Assembly (NCBI RefSeq): GCF_004114915.1
Contig: NZ_CP022219.1
Coordinates: 1,456,501-1,520,500 of the forward strand
Reading direction: 5' to 3'
DNA length: 64,000 nt
Source of the DNA: Bradyrhizobium guangxiense
GTDB taxonomy: Bacteria > Pseudomonadota > Alphaproteobacteria > Rhizobiales > Xanthobacteraceae
Shown here in pieces: positions 43,588 to 53,067 of this stretch (positions are counted from its first letter, which is position 1; each line of letters opens with the position of its first letter). The position numbers and the translations under genes are program-made. A model generated the notes under the pieces. That model saw only the letters and a list, made by a program, of their open reading frames with translations, was not told where the DNA came from and searched no databases.

Positions 43588-44862
43588 CTACCGCGAGAAC
43601 CGCGCCACCAGCTCCACATGCGGCGTGTGACGGAACTGGTCGACCGGCACCACCGCCTCCAGCCGATAGCCGCCGTCGATCAAGAGCCGCGCGTCGCGGG
43701 CAAACGTTGCGACGTTGCAGGACACTGCGACCACGACGGACACCTGGCTTGCGGCCAGCTTCAACGCCTGCGCCTGTGCGCCCTGGCGCGGCGGATCGAA
43801 CACCACGGCGTCGAAGTCGCGGAGCTCCTGCGGCACCAGGGGGCGGCGGAACAGGTCGCGCGGCTCGCACCTGATCGGCTTCAGGCCAGGTGCGCGCGCG
43901 GCTTTCGCCAGCGCTGCGATGGCGCCGGCGTCGCTGTCGTAAGCGGTGACGCGCGCCTTCTCGGCGAGCCGTAGCGCAAACGGGCCGACGCCGCAGAAGA
44001 GATCGAGAACCTCCTTGGCCTTGCCGATGCGCTCGGCGACGAGCGCGGCGAGCGTCTCTTCGCCCGCCACCGTCGCCTGCAGGAACGAGCCCGGTGGCAG
44101 CGTCACCTCGGCGCGGCCCATCTTGAGCGTCGGTGGCAGGCGTTGCAGCACCAGCTCGCCATGCCGCGTCAGCCGTGCCAGCCGGTGCTGCTCGGCCACG
44201 CGCGACAGCGCCGTGACCAGCGGCGTCGGCAGCGGCCCGGAGCCGCGCACGTCGACATCGAGGCCGTTGCTGGTGGCGGTCACCTGGATGTCGAGCGGCT
44301 TGGTCACCGGCATCTTCGACGTCAGCGGCTCGGCGATCGCCCAGGCGGCATCGAGCGCGCCATCGAGCATGGGATCGAGGATCGGGCAGCGATGGATCGG
44401 GACCACGTCGTGCGAGCTCGTCGCGGAGAAACCGACCTTGAGGATGTCGTGCGTGCCGAACCGGCCGTGCAGTGTGACGCGCCGGCGGCCGGCGCCATGG
44501 GCGTCGACCAGCGGCGCCACCTCGCAATCGATGCCGGCCTGCGCCAGCGTCTCCACCACGATGCCGCGCTTCCAGGCATGATACGGCTCGGCGGCCCAGT
44601 GCTGGATCGCGCAACCGCCGCAGACGCCGAAATGCGGACAGAACGGTTCGATCCGTTCGGAGCTTGCCACGTCCACCGCGAGCAGCTTGCGGCGGTCAGG
44701 ATGATGACCCACGACATGATCGACCTCGACGGTCTCGCCGCCAAGCGTGTAGGGCACATAGATCGCTTCGCCCGTCGCGAGCGAGACACCGTCGCCGCGA
44801 TGGCCGACATGGTCGATGGTCAGGCGCTCAACCACGGTGCGCGCCCAGGAAGAATTCGACAT
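43588..44862 (-). CDS. TRAM/RumA-like class I SAM-dependent RNA uridine methyltransferase
   Basis: The 424-residue protein begins with a TRAM-like OB fold ([16 protein letters not shown]). A 4Fe-4S Cys cluster follows in [15 protein letters not shown] (about residue 74). The methyltransferase domain has [32 protein letters not shown] and the catalytic Cys in [18 protein letters not shown]. It methylates uridine in rRNA or tRNA (RlmD/RlmC type). It overlaps the upstream tlyA by 35 bases, so both are cotranslated. Confidence 0.92.
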   Translation of the reverse strand: MSNSSWARTVVERLTIDHVGHRGDGVSLATGEAIYVPYTLGGETVEVDHVVGHHPDRRKLLAVDVASSERIEPFCPHFGVCGGCAIQHWAAEPYHAWKRGIVVETLAQAGIDCEVAPLVDAHGAGRRRVTLHGRFGTHDILKVGFSATSSHDVVPIHRCPILDPMLDGALDAAWAIAEPLTSKMPVTKPLDIQVTATSNGLDVDVRGSGPLPTPLVTALSRVAEQHRLARLTRHGELVLQRLPPTLKMGRAEVTLPPGSFLQATVAGEETLAALVAERIGKAKEVLDLFCGVGPFALRLAEKARVTAYDSDAGAIAALAKAARAPGLKPIRCEPRDLFRRPLVPQELRDFDAVVFDPPRQGAQAQALKLAASQVSVVVAVSCNVATFARDARLLIDGGYRLEAVVPVDQFRHTPHVELVARFSR

Positions 44863-45562
44863 TGCCGTCGCCGCCTGCGATCGAGGAAGGAAACACCTCG
44901 ATGTCGGTGCAGCCGAGCGAAGCGGCGAAGGCGGCGATGTCGTCGCAGATGTCCCGGTGCACGGCGGCGTCGCGGACGATGCCTTTCTTGTTGTGCTTCC
45001 GGTCCGCCTCGAATTGCGGCTTGATCAGCGCCAGCAGGCTCATCGGCGCGGCCGCCAGCGACAGCGCCACCGGCAGCACCGTCTTCAGCGAGATGAAGCT
45101 GACGTCGATGACGACCACATCGGGCCGTGCCGGCAGCCGCTTGCCGTCATAGCTGCGGATGTCGGTCTCCTCCATCGACACGATCTTGGGATGATCGCGC
45201 AGCGAGGGATGCAACTGGCTGGTGCCGACGTCGATGGCGAACACCAGGCTCGCGCCGTTCGCCAGCAGGACCTCGGTGAAGCCGCCGGTGGAGGCGCCGA
45301 CGTCGAGGCAGACATGATCCTCGATCTCGATTCTGTAGCGCTCCAGCGCGCCGGCGAGCTTGACGCCGCCCCGCGAGACATAGGGGTGCGCGGGCTCGGC
45401 CTGGATCGCGGCGTCCTCGGCGATCGTCTCCGATGGCTTTGAAACCGGCTTGTCGTCGGCCGTGACGAGGCCGGCCTCGATCGCTGCCCGCGCCCGCGCC
45501 CGGCTCTCGAACAGGCCGCGTTCGACCAGCAATACATCCGCGCGCTTGCGGGCAGGGGACAA
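44828..45562 (-). CDS. tlyA: TlyA-family rRNA 2'-O-methyltransferase
   Basis: The 244-residue protein has an N-terminal S4 domain ([27 protein letters not shown]), a linker with [11 protein letters not shown], and a FtsJ-like methyltransferase domain: [32 protein letters not shown]. The K-D-K tetrad-like residues are present. It adds 2'-O-methyl groups to 16S/23S rRNA and affects capreomycin response in mycobacteria. Here it lies between the deoxyribosyltransferase and the RNA methyltransferase genes. Confidence 0.93.
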   Translation of the reverse strand: MSPARKRADVLLVERGLFESRARARAAIEAGLVTADDKPVSKPSETIAEDAAIQAEPAHPYVSRGGVKLAGALERYRIEIEDHVCLDVGASTGGFTEVLLANGASLVFAIDVGTSQLHPSLRDHPKIVSMEETDIRSYDGKRLPARPDVVVIDVSFISLKTVLPVALSLAAAPMSLLALIKPQFEADRKHNKKGIVRDAAVHRDICDDIAAFAASLGCTDIEVFPSSIAGGDGNVEFFLGAHRG

Positions 45563-45588
45563 CGGACTCTCCAGAACAGGGCTGGCGC

Positions 45589-46143
45589 TTACTTAGCCAT
45601 CAATCGCGCGGCCGCCAGCCGGACGCAAGCCTCGAACGCGGCAAGATCGTGCCAGACATCGATCGGCGTCGTCGCCGGGGTCACCAGCGGGCAGCCATGC
45701 AGCTCCAGCGCATGGATCATCATGAGATTGTCGACGAGGCCGAAATCCTCGACGGTCAGTCCCTGTGCGTCGACCAGCCGCCCGTCCTCCGACGTGACGT
45801 CCATGAAGCGGCCGAGGCGGTCGGCATAGACGGCGCCGTCGTTGGAATAGGCCAGGCAGAGCTTGCGGCGCCCGGCCATGTAGCCGAGCTCGTAGACGGT
45901 ACCGGGATCGGCGCCGGCGCCGCGGAACGGCGTCAGGTTCGCAATGATGGCATCGGCCGCATCCATCATCGCCTCGTTGCCACAAAAAATCTGCCGCGCC
46001 GCGTCGGGCGCGGCAAGGTCGATCTCATTGTCGAGGGGATAGAGGCCGACGAGCCCTTGAGCCGCGCAGATATCGACCTTGCGACGGCCGATCTCGATTG
46101 CATCCGGCAGGAACACATCGGGGCCTGCCAGATAGATTTTCAT
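45589..46143 (-). CDS. Nucleoside 2-deoxyribosyltransferase-like protein
   Basis: The 184-residue protein starts MKIYLAGPDVFLPDA, the family pattern. It has CGNEAMMDAADAIIANLTPFRGAGADPGTVYELGYMAGR, with the Asp and Glu that form the ribosyl site. Enzymes of this family swap bases between deoxynucleosides. Some relatives are DNPH1-like 2'-deoxynucleoside 5'-phosphate hydrolases. Which one applies cannot be read. It lies 26 bases upstream of tlyA. Confidence 0.88.
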   Translation of the reverse strand: MKIYLAGPDVFLPDAIEIGRRKVDICAAQGLVGLYPLDNEIDLAAPDAARQIFCGNEAMMDAADAIIANLTPFRGAGADPGTVYELGYMAGRRKLCLAYSNDGAVYADRLGRFMDVTSEDGRLVDAQGLTVEDFGLVDNLMMIHALELHGCPLVTPATTPIDVWHDLAAFEACVRLAAARLMAK

Positions 46144-46177
46144 GGAGTGCGGCCTGCCGATGCGAAGCGCGGTGCAA

Positions 46178-46348
46178 CACCTCTCCCATCGGGAGAGGTC
46201 GGCGCGAAGCGCCGGGTGAGGGGTTACGCTGTCTCGTTGGACCTGAATCCCTCACCCGGATTGCTTGCGCAACGTAGCCGAGGCTGAGCCTCGGCGTTTT
46301 TTGGGACGGCCGCCGAAGGCGGCCTACGCCTCTCCCGATGGGAGAGGT
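46178..46348. repeat. CTCTCCC/GGGAGAG palindromic element, long form
   Basis: About 170 bases. It begins CACCTCTCCCATCGGGAGAGGT and ends CCTCTCCCGATGGGAGAGGTG, with facing GGGTGAGGGG / CCCTCACCC in between and a CCGAGGCTGAGCCTCGG stem followed by TTTTTT (46278-46302). The long form looks like a miniature mobile-like palindromic repeat. It fills the gap between the deoxyribosyltransferase gene and dxs. Confidence 0.65.
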
Positions 46349-46372
46349 GGGCTTCAGCGTCTGTCGCGAGGC

Positions 46373-48301
46373 TCAAGCCAGCTTGACCGTCTCGGCCTTG
46401 ACGTCCTTGCCGAGCGCTTCGAACACCTTGGCGACGATGCCCTTGGCGTCGAGACCGGCGCGGGCGTACATCGCGGCGGGCGTGTCGTGGTCCTGGAATA
46501 CATCGGGCAGCACCATCGAGCGGAACTTGACCATGCCGCTGTCGAGCACACCCTGGTCGGTCAGGTACTGTGCGACATGCGAGCCGAAGCCACCGATCGA
46601 GCCTTCCTCGATCGTGATCAGGATCTCGTGGTCGCGGGCGAGTTTGAGCACCAGCTCGGTGTCGAGCGGCTTCATGAAGCGCGCATCGGCGATCGTGGTG
46701 GACAGACCATGGGCCGCGAGTTCGTCGGCGGCCTTCTCGCATTCGGCGAGGCGGGTGCCGAAGGAGAGCAGGGCGATCTTGCTGCCCTGGCGGATCATGC
46801 GGCCCTTGCCGATCTCGAGGGGAATGCCGACCTCCGGCATCTCGATGCCGCGGCCTTCGCCGCGCGGATAGCGCAGCGAGCTCGGACGGTCATTGATTGC
46901 GACCTGGGTCGCCACCATGTGCACAAGCTCGGCCTCATCGGCGGCCGCCATGATCACCATGTTCGGCAGACAGCCGAGATAGGCGTTGTCGAACGAGCCG
47001 GCATGCGTCGCGCCGTCGGCGCCGACCAGGCCGGCTCGGTCGATGGCGAAGCGGACGGGCAGGTTCTGGATCGCGACGTCATGCACGATCTGGTCGTAGC
47101 CGCGCTGCAGGAAGGTCGAATAGATCGCACAGAACGGCTTTTAGCCTTCGCTGGCGAGACCGGCGGCAAAGGTCACCGCGTGCTGCTCGGCGATGCCGAC
47201 GTCGAAGGTACGGTCGGGGAAGGCCTTGTTGAAGATGTCGACGCCGGTGCCCGACGGCATGGCCGCGGTGATGGCGACGATCTTGTCGTCCTTCTGGGCT
47301 TCCTTGACGAGGCTCTGGCCGAACACGTTCTGGTAGGCCGGCGCATTCGGCTTGGCCTTGGCCTGGGTGCCGGTCGCGACGTCGAACTTGACGACGGCGT
47401 GGTATTTGTCAGCGGAGGCTTCCGCCGGGCCGTAGCCCTTGCCCTTCTGCGTCACGACGTGGACCAGGATCGGGCCGGTCTCCATGTCGCGGACGTTCTT
47501 CAGCACGGGCAGCAGATGGTCGAGATTGTGGCCGTCGATCGGGCCGACATAGTAGAAGCCGAGCTCCTCGAACAGCGTGCCGCCGTCCATCATGAAGCCG
47601 CGGGAATATTCCTCGACGCGGTTGGCGCGGTTGGCGATGATCTTGGGCAGACGCTTGTTGATCTGCTTGGCCGCATCGCGCAGCGTGCGATAGGTCTTGC
47701 CGGAGTAGAGGCGCGACAGATAGGCGCTCATGGCGCCGACCGGCGGCGCGATCGACATGTCGTTGTCGTTGAGGATGACGATCAGGCGCGAGTTCATCGC
47801 TCCCGCATTGTTCATGGCCTCGTAGGCCATGCCGGCCGACATCGCGCCGTCACCGATCACGGCGATAACGTTGTTCTTGCCGCCGGAAAGGTCGCGCGCC
47901 ACGGCCATGCCGAGGCCGGCGGAGATCGAGGTCGAGGAATGCGCCGCGCCGAACGGATCGTAATCGCTCTCGCTGCGCTTGGTGAAGCCGGACAGGCCGC
48001 CGCCGGTGCGCAGCGTGCGGATGCGGTCGCGGCGTCCGGTGAGGATCTTGTGCGGATAGGCCTGATGGCCGACGTCCCAGATCAACCGGTCGCGCGGCGT
48101 GTCGAAGACGTAATGGATCGCGGTGGTGAGCTCGACCACGCCGAGGCCCGCGCCGAAGTGACCGCCGGTCACCGAGACGGCATCGATGGTCTCCTGCCGC
48201 AGTTCGTCGGCCACCTGGCGAACTTGCTCGACCTTGAGCTTGCGCAGGTCTTCCGGCGTCCGGATGGTGTCGAGAAGCGGCGTTTTACTGTATGCGTTCA
48301 C
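46373..48301 (-). pseudogene. dxs: 1-deoxy-D-xylulose-5-phosphate synthase with an in-frame stop
   Basis: The frame would encode about 642 residues, the usual Dxs length. The start is GTG 48301 ([18 protein letters not shown]); a TTG at 48313 is also possible. The N half has [38 protein letters not shown] and RTGGGLSGF. The C half has [32 protein letters not shown] and [12 protein letters not shown]. At 47141-47143 a TAA stop falls between ASEG and [10 protein letters not shown], codon 387. The frame does not shift and both sides are intact. As written only the first 386 residues would be made. Dxs makes the first MEP-pathway intermediate and should be essential unless another copy exists. 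Confidence 0.92.
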
Positions 48302-48313
48302 GGCGATTTCCAA

Positions 48314-48590
48314 TTTGTCAGCGCCGGAAGGTCATTCCGGCGCGCGATGGGTTTGCACAATATCGGCGCAGCGCGAGTCCTTAAACCGTCGGAGCCACCT
48401 GCCAGGGGCAAGGCCCCGTCTTCAAGCTTAGGTGAGCTTAAGTGGGCTCCGGTTCAGTCTCTGTGATCCCTGTCACTTAGATCGGCTTCGTCCGTCCCAA
48501 GCCAATTTCATTAGCAGTTTGAAGCGCTTGTCGTCGACAATCGGTGCCCACGCAAGGCTTGCAAAAAGCCACACTCCGCGCAGCTTTACA
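48314..48590. other. Upstream region of dxs, no gene seen
   Basis: It must hold the dxs promoter. No ORF with ribosome-binding site, no clear TPP or other riboswitch was found. Together with the next entry it makes a 605-base stretch free of protein genes. Confidence 0.5.
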
Positions 48591-48599
48591 CCAAAGCTT

Positions 48600-48722
48600 G
48601 GGCCAAAGCCAACCCGCCGGACCGATTAGGGGTATGCAGGTGCAACCGGCGGGCCAGAGTGGTTAACCCTAGGCCACGACCAGGGGTTCCCGCCTTGCTC
48701 TGCGCATTAGCAGGCTTTTTTT
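48600..48722 (+). ncRNA. Candidate small RNA with intrinsic terminator
   Basis: On the plus strand three stems follow each other: CCCGCCGG/CCGGCGGG (48613-48620 with 48646-48653), ACCCT/AGGG(G)T, and GCCTTGCT/AGCAGGC (one bulge, near 48692-48716) followed by TTTTTTT. The last is a good intrinsic terminator with no protein gene ahead of it on that strand. It is the main evidence for a transcript here. No known family was recognised, 6S RNA included. Confidence 0.4.
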
Positions 48723-48918
48723 GCTGAATGCCGTCGTTTTCGCGCCTGGACGGGCCGATTCGGGAGCAGAAGGCCATCGCTCCGTCGGCACGGAACCGCG
48801 AAATTTCACGGAATGGCGCCGTGCGATCATGAAAACAATGCGGCAGCAGGGCTCGCCGTGAAGACGTTTCGCGAGGGCCCGTCAGGGGACTGAGCGGGAA
48901 AGCGTCGGCTTCGCCCGC

Positions 48919-49170
48919 CTACTGGACGTCCAGCGGCGCCGTGCCGGCGGCCTGCCCATTGGCATCGGTGGTGATCTTGTCGACGCGCGCCTCGGCCTGG
49001 CGCAGCAGATCCTCGCAGCGGCGCTTCAAGGCTTCGCCCCGCTCGTAGATCGTCACGGATTCCTCGAGCGGCACCTTACCGTCCTCGAGCCGCTTCACGA
49101 TCGATTCGAGTTCCTCGATCGCGCGCTCGAAGGTGAGGCGGGAGACGTCGACTTGGGGGTTTTCGGCCAT
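48919..49170 (-). CDS. xseB: Exodeoxyribonuclease VII small subunit
   Basis: The 83-residue protein starts at ATG 49170. It has the XseB core: FERAIEELESIVKRLEDGKVPLEESVTIYERGEALKRRCEDLLRQAEARVDKI. XseB binds the XseA large subunit in many copies and trims single-stranded DNA. In other Rhizobiales it lies near dxs, as here. No ispA (farnesyl diphosphate synthase) sits between xseB and dxs, unlike many gammaproteobacteria. Confidence 0.93.
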   Translation of the reverse strand: MAENPQVDVSRLTFERAIEELESIVKRLEDGKVPLEESVTIYERGEALKRRCEDLLRQAEARVDKITTDANGQAAGTAPLDVQ

Positions 49171-49244
49171 ATCCGTTTCCGATTGCCCGATTCGCTTCGC
49201 CCACAGTGAAGGCGGGTTTTGCGGGCTTAATGTGGCGAGTGCTC

Positions 49245-50174
49245 TCAAGCGCCCATCAGGGCGCCGACATGCGCCGTAACAGATTCTTTCAGTCCTTGCA
49301 GGTCATAGCCGCCCTCGAGCACCGAAACAACACGCCCCCCGGCGGTCTTGTCGGCGAGGTCCATCAGCTTGCGCGTCACCCAGGCATAATCCTCCGCGCG
49401 CAGATTGAGCGAGGCCAGCGGATCGCGATAATGCGCGTCGAAGCCGGCGGAAATGATGAGAAGCTCGGGGCTGAATTTCTCGAGCTGCGGCAGGATCAAA
49501 TTCTCGAACGCGGAGCGGAATTCCGGCCCGCCGTCCTCGGAGGCGAGCGGCGCGTTGACGATGGTGTCGTGGTCGCCGCGCTCGCCCTTGGCGCCGGTGC
49601 CCGGAAACAGCGGCATCTGGTGCGTCGAGCAGTACATCACGGTCGGGTCCGACCAGAAAATGTCCTGCGTGCCGTTGCCGTGATGCACGTCGAAATCGAC
49701 GATGGCTGCGCGCTTGATGCCGTATTTGCGCTGCGCATGGCGCGCGGCGATCGCAACATTGTCGAAGAAGCAGAAGCCCATCGGCTTTCCGATCTCGGCG
49801 TGATGCCCGGGCGGACGCACCGCGACGAAGGCGTTGCGATGCTCGCCATTCATCACCGCTTCGGTCGCCGCGACCGCGCCGCCGACGCCGCGCATCACCG
49901 CTTCCCACGTGCCCGGCGACATCGACGTGTCGCCGTCGACATAGACCTGCCCGCTGGTCGGCGCGATGTGGCGCAGCTCGGTGACGTAGTGCTCGTTGTG
50001 GCAGAGCGTGACGAGATCGAGATCGCCCTCCGGCGCCTGGTCGCGCACCAGGAACTGGAAGCGTTCATGCGACAGCGCTTCCTCCACCGCCCGCAGTCGA
50101 TCCGGCCTTTCAGGGTGTCCCGGCGGCGTGACATGGTCGAGGCAGGCCTTGTGGGAAAGGAGAAGCGTGCTCAT
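49245..50174 (-). CDS. Histone-deacetylase family protein (AcuC/HDAC-like)
   Basis: The 309-residue protein starts at ATG 50174. The zinc-amidohydrolase motifs are complete: FVAVRPPGHHAEIGKPMGFCFFDN with the catalytic His pair, and AAIVDFDVHHGNGTQDIFW with the zinc Asp and His. LLIISAGFDAHYRDPLASL gives a third Asp. Family substrates in bacteria include acetylpolyamines and acetyl-lysine proteins. It lies 74 bases upstream of xseB. Confidence 0.92.
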   Translation of the reverse strand: MSTLLLSHKACLDHVTPPGHPERPDRLRAVEEALSHERFQFLVRDQAPEGDLDLVTLCHNEHYVTELRHIAPTSGQVYVDGDTSMSPGTWEAVMRGVGGAVAATEAVMNGEHRNAFVAVRPPGHHAEIGKPMGFCFFDNVAIAARHAQRKYGIKRAAIVDFDVHHGNGTQDIFWSDPTVMYCSTHQMPLFPGTGAKGERGDHDTIVNAPLASEDGGPEFRSAFENLILPQLEKFSPELLIISAGFDAHYRDPLASLNLRAEDYAWVTRKLMDLADKTAGGRVVSVLEGGYDLQGLKESVTAHVGALMGA

Positions 50175-50303
50175 CAGGTCGGCCTCACAGCAAACGGGCT
50201 CTCGTCGTCGCTTGGCGCATCCGGCGCCAAAACGCAATGCAAAACCCAATCTATGCGCTTGGGCGGCAATGGCAAAGGGGCGGGCCTCGCCGTTTGATCC
50301 CGG

Positions 50304-51962
50304 TCAATTCACCCTCAGGATGCGGGTGGGCGGGAGTGGACCGATCGGTCCGTGCGCCTGGAAGAAGGCGAACAGCGCGTCCGCGTCGTATCCGCCATAT
50401 TGCGGTGACGTTCCCTGTTTGGCGGCGGTAAACCCGTCGCCGCCGACGGCAAGGTAATCGTTGAGGGTGATGCGGTAACCGCTTCCAGCCTCGATCGGCC
50501 TGCCGTTGAGCGTCATCCTTTCGGGGATCACGCGCTCACCGAATGGCTTCGACGCATCCCAGGCATAGCTGAATCCGTTCGAGACCTGGAGGATCCGCGG
50601 CCGCTTCGGGTCCAGCCATTGCTGCTCGAGCATGTCCTTGAGCTGATTGCCCGTCAGCGTCATCGTGACGAGGCGGTTGCGGAACGGCTGGCTGGCGAAG
50701 ACGTCGCCGAATGTTATCGCGCCGTTCTCCTTCGGCACGATGTCGGTGCGGATGCCGCCGGGGTTGGTGAGCGCGATGACAGCGCTGCCATCCTTGGCAT
50801 CCCTGGTCGCAGCAAGCTGCGCGTCCGCGATGACGTCGCCGAGCGCGCTTTCGCCGGCCTCGTTCGGCACGCGCGACAGCGTCTGCGTCACCGATCCGGC
50901 CGGCCGGTTGGCGATCGGCGCCGACAGCCTGTCGTAGGCTTCGATCAGCGCGGTCTGCTCGGCATCCTTCGCCAGCGAGGAGGCATTGGCGACGATGACG
51001 TTCTCGCCCTTGGCGCTGACGATGTCGCGCGTCACGGGATCGAGCTTGAGATCGATCGCCGTGACCAGCGTGCCGTATTTGTCGCCGCTGGTGACGAGCC
51101 GCCCGTCGATGTCGCAGACATAGGCGCGGTGAGTGTGGCCGCTGACGACGACGTCGACGGCGCGGTCGAATTTCTTCACGATGTCGACGATCGGTCCCGT
51201 GATGGCGGGGCATTCATTGTAGTCGCCGGCCGGCTCGCCGCCCTGGTGGATCAGCACCACGATCGCCTCGACGCCGCGCGCCTTCAGCTGCGGCACCAGC
51301 GCGTTCACCGTCTCGGCCTCGTCGCGGAATTCGAGCCCCTTGATGCCTGATGGCGCGACGATGCCGGCGGTCTCCTTCAAGGTCAGCCCGATGAAGGCGA
51401 CGGGGATGCCGTCGAATTCCCTGATCTCGTAGGGCGGCAGCACGCTGCTGCCCGTCGCCGTCTCGATGGTGGATGCGGCCAGATAGCGGAACCTGGCGCC
51501 CGTGAAGGGATGCGGTCCCTGGCAGCCGTCGACCGGATGGCAGCCGCCATTCTGCATCCGCAGGAGCTCGGCCTTGCCCTCGTCGAATTCGTGATTGCCG
51601 ACCGAGGTGATCGCGAGCCCCATCATCGAGAGCGCTTCGATCGAAGGCTCGTCGTGAAACATCGCCGACAGGAACGGGCTCGCGCCGATCAGGTCGCCGG
51701 CGGCGACGAAGATCGTGTTCTTGTGTCCCTCGCGCAGTTGCTTCACCAGTGTCGCCATATATTCGGCGCCACCGGCCGTCACCATCACCTTCTTGGACCT
51801 GTCCTCGGGATCATTGATGCGGATGCCGCCCGGCGGCGGCCGCAGATTGCCGTGAAAATCGTTGATCGCGAGGATGCGCAGCTCGACCGGGGCTGCGGTC
51901 TGGGCCGCGGCGGGGAGGGTGCTGGTGAGAGCGAGGGCGGCAAGGATGGTTCGATATCGCAT
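50304..51962 (-). CDS. Bifunctional metallophosphatase / 5'-nucleotidase, secreted
   Basis: The 552-residue protein has a signal peptide (TILAALALTSTLPAAA). The metallophosphatase domain has LAINDFHGNLRPP, FVAAGDLIGASPF, GNHEFDEGKAE and SGHTHRAYVCDI. The C-terminal 5'-nucleotidase domain has ALTNPGGIRTDI, ITFGDVFASQPFRNRLVTM and the aromatic clamp near SNGFSYAWD. It releases phosphate from nucleotides in the periplasm. Confidence 0.93.
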   Translation of the reverse strand: MRYRTILAALALTSTLPAAAQTAAPVELRILAINDFHGNLRPPPGGIRINDPEDRSKKVMVTAGGAEYMATLVKQLREGHKNTIFVAAGDLIGASPFLSAMFHDEPSIEALSMMGLAITSVGNHEFDEGKAELLRMQNGGCHPVDGCQGPHPFTGARFRYLAASTIETATGSSVLPPYEIREFDGIPVAFIGLTLKETAGIVAPSGIKGLEFRDEAETVNALVPQLKARGVEAIVVLIHQGGEPAGDYNECPAITGPIVDIVKKFDRAVDVVVSGHTHRAYVCDIDGRLVTSGDKYGTLVTAIDLKLDPVTRDIVSAKGENVIVANASSLAKDAEQTALIEAYDRLSAPIANRPAGSVTQTLSRVPNEAGESALGDVIADAQLAATRDAKDGSAVIALTNPGGIRTDIVPKENGAITFGDVFASQPFRNRLVTMTLTGNQLKDMLEQQWLDPKRPRILQVSNGFSYAWDASKPFGERVIPERMTLNGRPIEAGSGYRITLNDYLAVGGDGFTAAKQGTSPQYGGYDADALFAFFQAHGPIGPLPPTRILRVN

Positions 51963-52025
51963 CGAACCAGATTAATCGTACCGCGCGAAGATTTCACGAA
52001 GCATTGTCGTGAACGTGCTGCGATT

Positions 52026-52056
52026 CTTCCCTTCTCCCACAACGGGAGAGGGGAAG
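52026..52056. repeat. Inverted repeat between the nucleotidase and crotonase genes
   Basis: CTTCCCTTCTCCC and GGGAGAGGGGAAG pair with one mismatch around ACAAC. Same family as 9794, 34607 and 46178. It lies five bases after the crotonase stop (minus strand) and could end that transcript. Confidence 0.5.
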
Positions 52057-52060
52057 AGCC

Positions 52061-52819
52061 TCACCGCTTCTTCCGGTTCGCAAACGCGTTGAACGCCGCC
52101 ACCGCTTCGTCCGACTTCAGCCGTTCGCCGAACAGATGGCCTTCCTGGTCGATGCGGCGGGGGAGCTCTTCGGACGGGCCGCGCAGCAGCTTGCGGGAGG
52201 TCGCGATCGCCTCGGCCGGCAGGCGGCAGATCTCGCGCGCCACCTTGCGGGCCTCGACCTCAGTGTGTCCCGGCGACACCACGGTGTTGACGAAGCCGGC
52301 GGCATGCGCCTCCGCGGCGGAGAAGGTCCGCCCCATCACCAGCATTGCAAAGGCGCGCTGGTATCCCATCGTGTTCGGCATCAGGAGGCTGGCTGCGCCG
52401 ACCGGCACCAGGCCGAGATGGATGTAGGGCGCGGAAAAGGTCGCAGCGTTCGAGGCCAGCACGTAGTCGCAGTGGAACAGCATCACGGTGCCCATGCCGA
52501 TCGAGGCGCCGTCGACGGCCGCGATGATCGGCTTGAGGTTGAGGGCGAGCGAATAGAGGAACTTGGCGGCCTCCGACAGCGTTTCGGGGCGGGAGGTGTC
52601 GGCGTGCATGAAATCGTCGATGTCGTCGCCGGCGGTGAACACGCCGGAACCGCCGGTGATGATCATGCAGCGGATATCGGGGTTGTTCTGCGCGGTGTCG
52701 ATCGCGCTCCTCATCTGCCGGTACATGTCCTGGGTGATCGCGTTCTTCTTGCCGGGGCGGCGCAGGGTGATCACGCGCGTTCCGCGCTCCTCGGTGACGA
52801 CGATATTGCCATTCGCCAT
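52061..52819 (-). CDS. Enoyl-CoA hydratase/isomerase family protein, catalytic glutamates missing
   Basis: The 252-residue protein is a crotonase: PGKKNAITQDMYRQM, the oxyanion-hole text FTAGDDIDDFM and DGASIGMGTVMLFHCDYVLAS. The two hydratase glutamates are not present: the first is replaced in GMGTVM, and FSAPYIHLGLVPVG has Tyr for the second. A glutamate in the isomerase position (LGLxPE) is Val here. The reaction is thus uncertain and may be an isomerase, hydrolase or other crotonase reaction. Confidence 0.85.
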   Translation of the reverse strand: MANGNIVVTEERGTRVITLRRPGKKNAITQDMYRQMRSAIDTAQNNPDIRCMIITGGSGVFTAGDDIDDFMHADTSRPETLSEAAKFLYSLALNLKPIIAAVDGASIGMGTVMLFHCDYVLASNAATFSAPYIHLGLVPVGAASLLMPNTMGYQRAFAMLVMGRTFSAAEAHAAGFVNTVVSPGHTEVEARKVAREICRLPAEAIATSRKLLRGPSEELPRRIDQEGHLFGERLKSDEAVAAFNAFANRKKR

Positions 52820-53067
52820 GAGAGCCCCCTGCGCTCGCCGCTGTGCGAGTCTCGCCGAACCTCAGCCTACATCATCCCGCAGGCGTGCCAATGCGCTGGT
52901 TCAACCTTTTCAGCGCAATTCCCGCTTGGCACCGCCGCTCATCGCGACAATTGGCAGCGATGTTTCTTTGAAAAAGCCGGGCATTTGCCCTCAGCGGGGC
53001 TCGATCTCGTGGCAGCACGGGCAGGCCGTAGCTCCGGATTGCGCTCCATCCGGGCGACAAGGCCGCC

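Noticed and set aside
46373..48301. dxs as a frameshifted gene or two separate genes
   Set aside because: The two halves are in the same frame and the residues continue directly across the stop, so it is a single-codon nonsense change.
46265..48466. 733-residue open frame on the plus strand across dxs
   Set aside because: It is the mirror of dxs codons, with no domain or ribosome-binding site.
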